Positions 62,152 to 64,000 of a stretch of 64,000 nucleotides of DNA are shown here, piece after piece; position 1 is the stretch's first letter, and every line of letters starts with the position of its first letter. Source of the stretch: Streptomyces sp. B21-105 (GTDB taxonomy: Bacteria; Actinomycetota; Actinomycetes; Streptomycetales; Streptomycetaceae); the NCBI RefSeq assembly GCF_036898465.1, contig NZ_JARUMJ010000001.1:3844001-3908000 (forward strand), read 5' to 3'. Under the pieces are notes generated by a model. The model made no database searches, was not told where the DNA came from, and saw only the letters and a list, made by a program, of their open reading frames with translations. Made by a program: the position numbers and the translations under genes.

Positions 62152-62922
62152 GTGACCACCAGCCCCCTCGCCGAACGGACCACCGCCGTGGCCGCGCGCG
62201 CCACGGACCTGTCGAAGATCTACGGGCAGGGCGAGACCCAGGTGGTCGCCCTGGACCGGGTGTCGGTCGACTTCCGGCAGGCCGAGTTCACCGCGATCAT
62301 GGGGCCCTCCGGCTCCGGCAAGTCCACCCTGATGCACTGTGTGGCCGGTCTCGACACCTTCTCCTCCGGCTCCGTCCGCATCGGCGACACCGAGCTCGGG
62401 TCGCTGAAGGACAAGCAGCTCACCAAGCTCCGCAGGGACAAGATCGGGTTCATCTTCCAGGCGTTCAACCTGCTGCCGACGCTGACGGCCAGCGAGAACA
62501 TCACGCTCCCGATGGACATCGCGGGCCGAAAGCCGGAAAAGGAGTGGCTGGAAAAGGTCATCGCCATGGTCGGCCTCGCCGACCGGCTCGGCCACCGGCC
62601 CTCGCAGCTCTCCGGCGGTCAGCAGCAGCGGGTCGCCGTCGCCCGCGCCCTGGCCTCCCGGCCGGACATCATCTTCGGCGACGAGCCGACCGGCAACCTC
62701 GACTCGCGCTCGGGCGCCGAGGTGCTGGGCTTCCTGCGCAACTCCGTGCGGGAGCTGGGGCAGACCGTGGTGATGGTGACCCACGACCCGGTGGCCGCGG
62801 CCTACGCGGACCGGGTCGTCTTCCTCGCGGACGGACGGATCGTCGACGAGGTGCACGGCCCGACCGCCGAGTCGGTGCTCGACCGCATGAAGCGCTTCGA
62901 CGCCAAGGGCCGCACCAGCTGA
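62152..62922 (+). CDS. ABC transporter ATP-binding protein (MacB/LolD/FtsE type)
   Basis: 256 residues from GTG 62152 behind CAGGAG. Walker A GPSGSGKST, Q loop FIFQAFNLLPTLTASEN, signature LSGGQQQRVAVARAL, Walker B IIFGDEPTGNLD, H loop MVTHD. Typical subunit of an exporter or mechanotransmission ABC system with an FtsX-like permease, which follows at 63005. Confidence 0.93.
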   Translation: MTTSPLAERTTAVAARATDLSKIYGQGETQVVALDRVSVDFRQAEFTAIMGPSGSGKSTLMHCVAGLDTFSSGSVRIGDTELGSLKDKQLTKLRRDKIGFIFQAFNLLPTLTASENITLPMDIAGRKPEKEWLEKVIAMVGLADRLGHRPSQLSGGQQQRVAVARALASRPDIIFGDEPTGNLDSRSGAEVLGFLRNSVRELGQTVVMVTHDPVAAAYADRVVFLADGRIVDEVHGPTAESVLDRMKRFDAKGRTS

Positions 62923-63004
62923 TCCCGGTCCGGGGCCGGCACCAGCTGATACCCGGACCGGGACCGACCGCTCGCCGACGAGCAGGACTGAGAAGACGAC
63001 ACCC

Positions 63005-64000
63005 ATGTTCCGTACCGCCTTGCGCAACGTGCTCGCGCACAAGGCCCGGCTCCTGATGACCGTGCTCGCCGTGATGCTCGGCGTGGCCTTCGTGTCGGGG
63101 ACCCTGGTCTTCACCAACACCTTGTCCAACGCCCTCCAGAACAGCTCCGCCAAGGGCTTCGACCAGGTCGACGTCGCCGTCACCGCGGAGTCGCAGCCCG
63201 ACGTCGGCGACCGCATCGTCAAGACGCCCGATCTGACCCAGGCCTTGCTGGAGCAGAGCGCGAAGGCCCCGGGCGCCGCGTCCGCGACCGGCGTGGTCAC
63301 CGGCTTCACCGCGATCGCCGACAAGGACGGCAAGCTCGTCGGCGGCGGCTTCCAGTCGCAGGGCGGCAACTACTGGGGCGAGAAGGACGCCCGGTACCCG
63401 CTCGAATCCGGGCACGCCCCGAGCGGCCGCAGCGAGGTCCTGATCGACTGGCGGACCGCCGAGCGGGCCGGGTACGAGGTCGGCGACACGGTGCGGATCT
63501 CCGTGGACGGCCCCGTCCTCTCTCCGACGATCGTCGGCGTCTTCACCACCGACGACGGCAACGTCGCCGCCGGCGGCAGCCTCGCCCTGTTCGACACGGC
63601 GACCGCGCAGACCCTCTTCGGCAAGCCGGGCACGTACGACGAGATCGACGTCAAGGCGGCCGCCGGGACCTCGCAGAGCGCGCTGAAGTCGGCGCTGGAC
63701 GCCGCCCTGCCCAAGGACCGGGTCGAGACCACCACCGGCCGTCAACTGGCCGACTCCCAGGCCGAGGCGATCTCCGCGTCGATGAGCGGGCTGAAGCAGG
63801 GGCTGCTGGTCTTCGCCGGCATCGCGCTGTTCGTCGGCACCTTCATCATCGCCAACACCTTCACGATGCTGGTCGCCCAGCGCACCAAGGAGCTCGCGCT
63901 GATGCGGGCCGTCGGCGCCTCCCGCCGGCAGGTCACCCGGTCCGTGCTGATCGAGGCGTTCGTGGTCGGCACGGTCGCCGGCGTGACCGGGCTGGTCGCC
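63005..64000 (+). CDS. FtsX/MacB-type ABC permease, N-terminal part (runs off the right edge)
   Basis: 332 codons visible from ATG 63005. First membrane helix at about 16-38 (LLMTVLAVMLGVAFVSGTLVF), a long extracellular domain (about 40-255) and a FtsX-type helix bundle starting at about 265 (LLVFAGIALFVGTFIIANTFTMLVAQRTKELALMRAVGASRRQV). Works with the ATPase 82 bp upstream. The substrate is unknown. Confidence 0.9.
   Translation, partial: MFRTALRNVLAHKARLLMTVLAVMLGVAFVSGTLVFTNTLSNALQNSSAKGFDQVDVAVTAESQPDVGDRIVKTPDLTQALLEQSAKAPGAASATGVVTGFTAIADKDGKLVGGGFQSQGGNYWGEKDARYPLESGHAPSGRSEVLIDWRTAERAGYEVGDTVRISVDGPVLSPTIVGVFTTDDGNVAAGGSLALFDTATAQTLFGKPGTYDEIDVKAAAGTSQSALKSALDAALPKDRVETTTGRQLADSQAEAISASMSGLKQGLLVFAGIALFVGTFIIANTFTMLVAQRTKELALMRAVGASRRQVTRSVLIEAFVVGTVAGVTGLVA

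Overview
The window is high-GC Streptomyces chromosome. The gene content and order strongly recall the core region of the Streptomyces chromosome that carries whiB, the F420 genes fbiA/fbiB, the hut genes, sigI and bldA. Diagnostic genes are whiB (WhiB), a tRNA-Leu(UAA) that is bldA, a SigB-type sigma factor with its partner-switching proteins, Roadblock/LC7 proteins, LytR-CpsA-Psr (LCP) wall ligases, and many GTG starts with ATGA/GTGA overlaps. Codon use is strongly GC-rich, and by eye I found only one in-frame TTA codon.

Layout. 1-9.2 kb: partial GT2 glycosyltransferase, whiB, cysteine dioxygenase, fbiA-fbiB (coenzyme F420), AlkA-type DNA glycosylase, the broken N-terminus of a sugar-phosphate nucleotidyltransferase, a secreted peptidoglycan-recognition amidase and an acyl-CoA-synthetase-like fragment protein. 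9.4-19.0 kb: cell-wall island with five LCP genes, a membrane GT2 glycosyltransferase and a 16-cysteine copper-storage protein. 19.1-28.3 kb: thioesterase, acyl-CoA dehydrogenase, UDP-glucose 6-dehydrogenase, a VOC protein, a minus-strand set purK-purE-dipeptidase-degenerate dipeptidase, and GtrA. 28.3-33 kb: a 25-bp tandem array, an OmpR-type two-component system and a POT/PTR peptide transporter.

33.0-37.2 kb holds a four-gene operon of surface proteins: two sortase substrates (LAETG and LPQTG) sharing one beta-rich domain, a WxL/DUF916-like membrane protein and a neocarzinostatin-fold membrane protein. This is the best candidate for an undescribed system here. 37.4-39.8 kb is the prsI-arsI / sigI partner-switching locus with overlapping divergent promoters. 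40-46.7 kb has an EamA transporter and the hut operon (hutU, an AllC-like amidohydrolase, hutF, hutI) for histidine breakdown. 47.1-49.5 kb is a Roadblock-DUF4388-Roadblock-Roadblock cluster lacking the usual kinase and GTPase. One of its genes carries the TTA codon read by bldA.

49.5-64 kb: membrane proteins, an RpiR regulator, an orphan small gene, cystathionine beta-synthase, an SGNH hydrolase, a thiolase, several conserved unknowns, a Bax-inhibitor-like membrane protein, 4-hydroxybenzoate hydroxylase, bldA, and an ABC exporter pair cut by the window end. Dispersed Streptomyces intergenic repeats, strong hairpin terminators and some gene remnants are recorded separately. All identifications are by reading sequence; no database search was possible.
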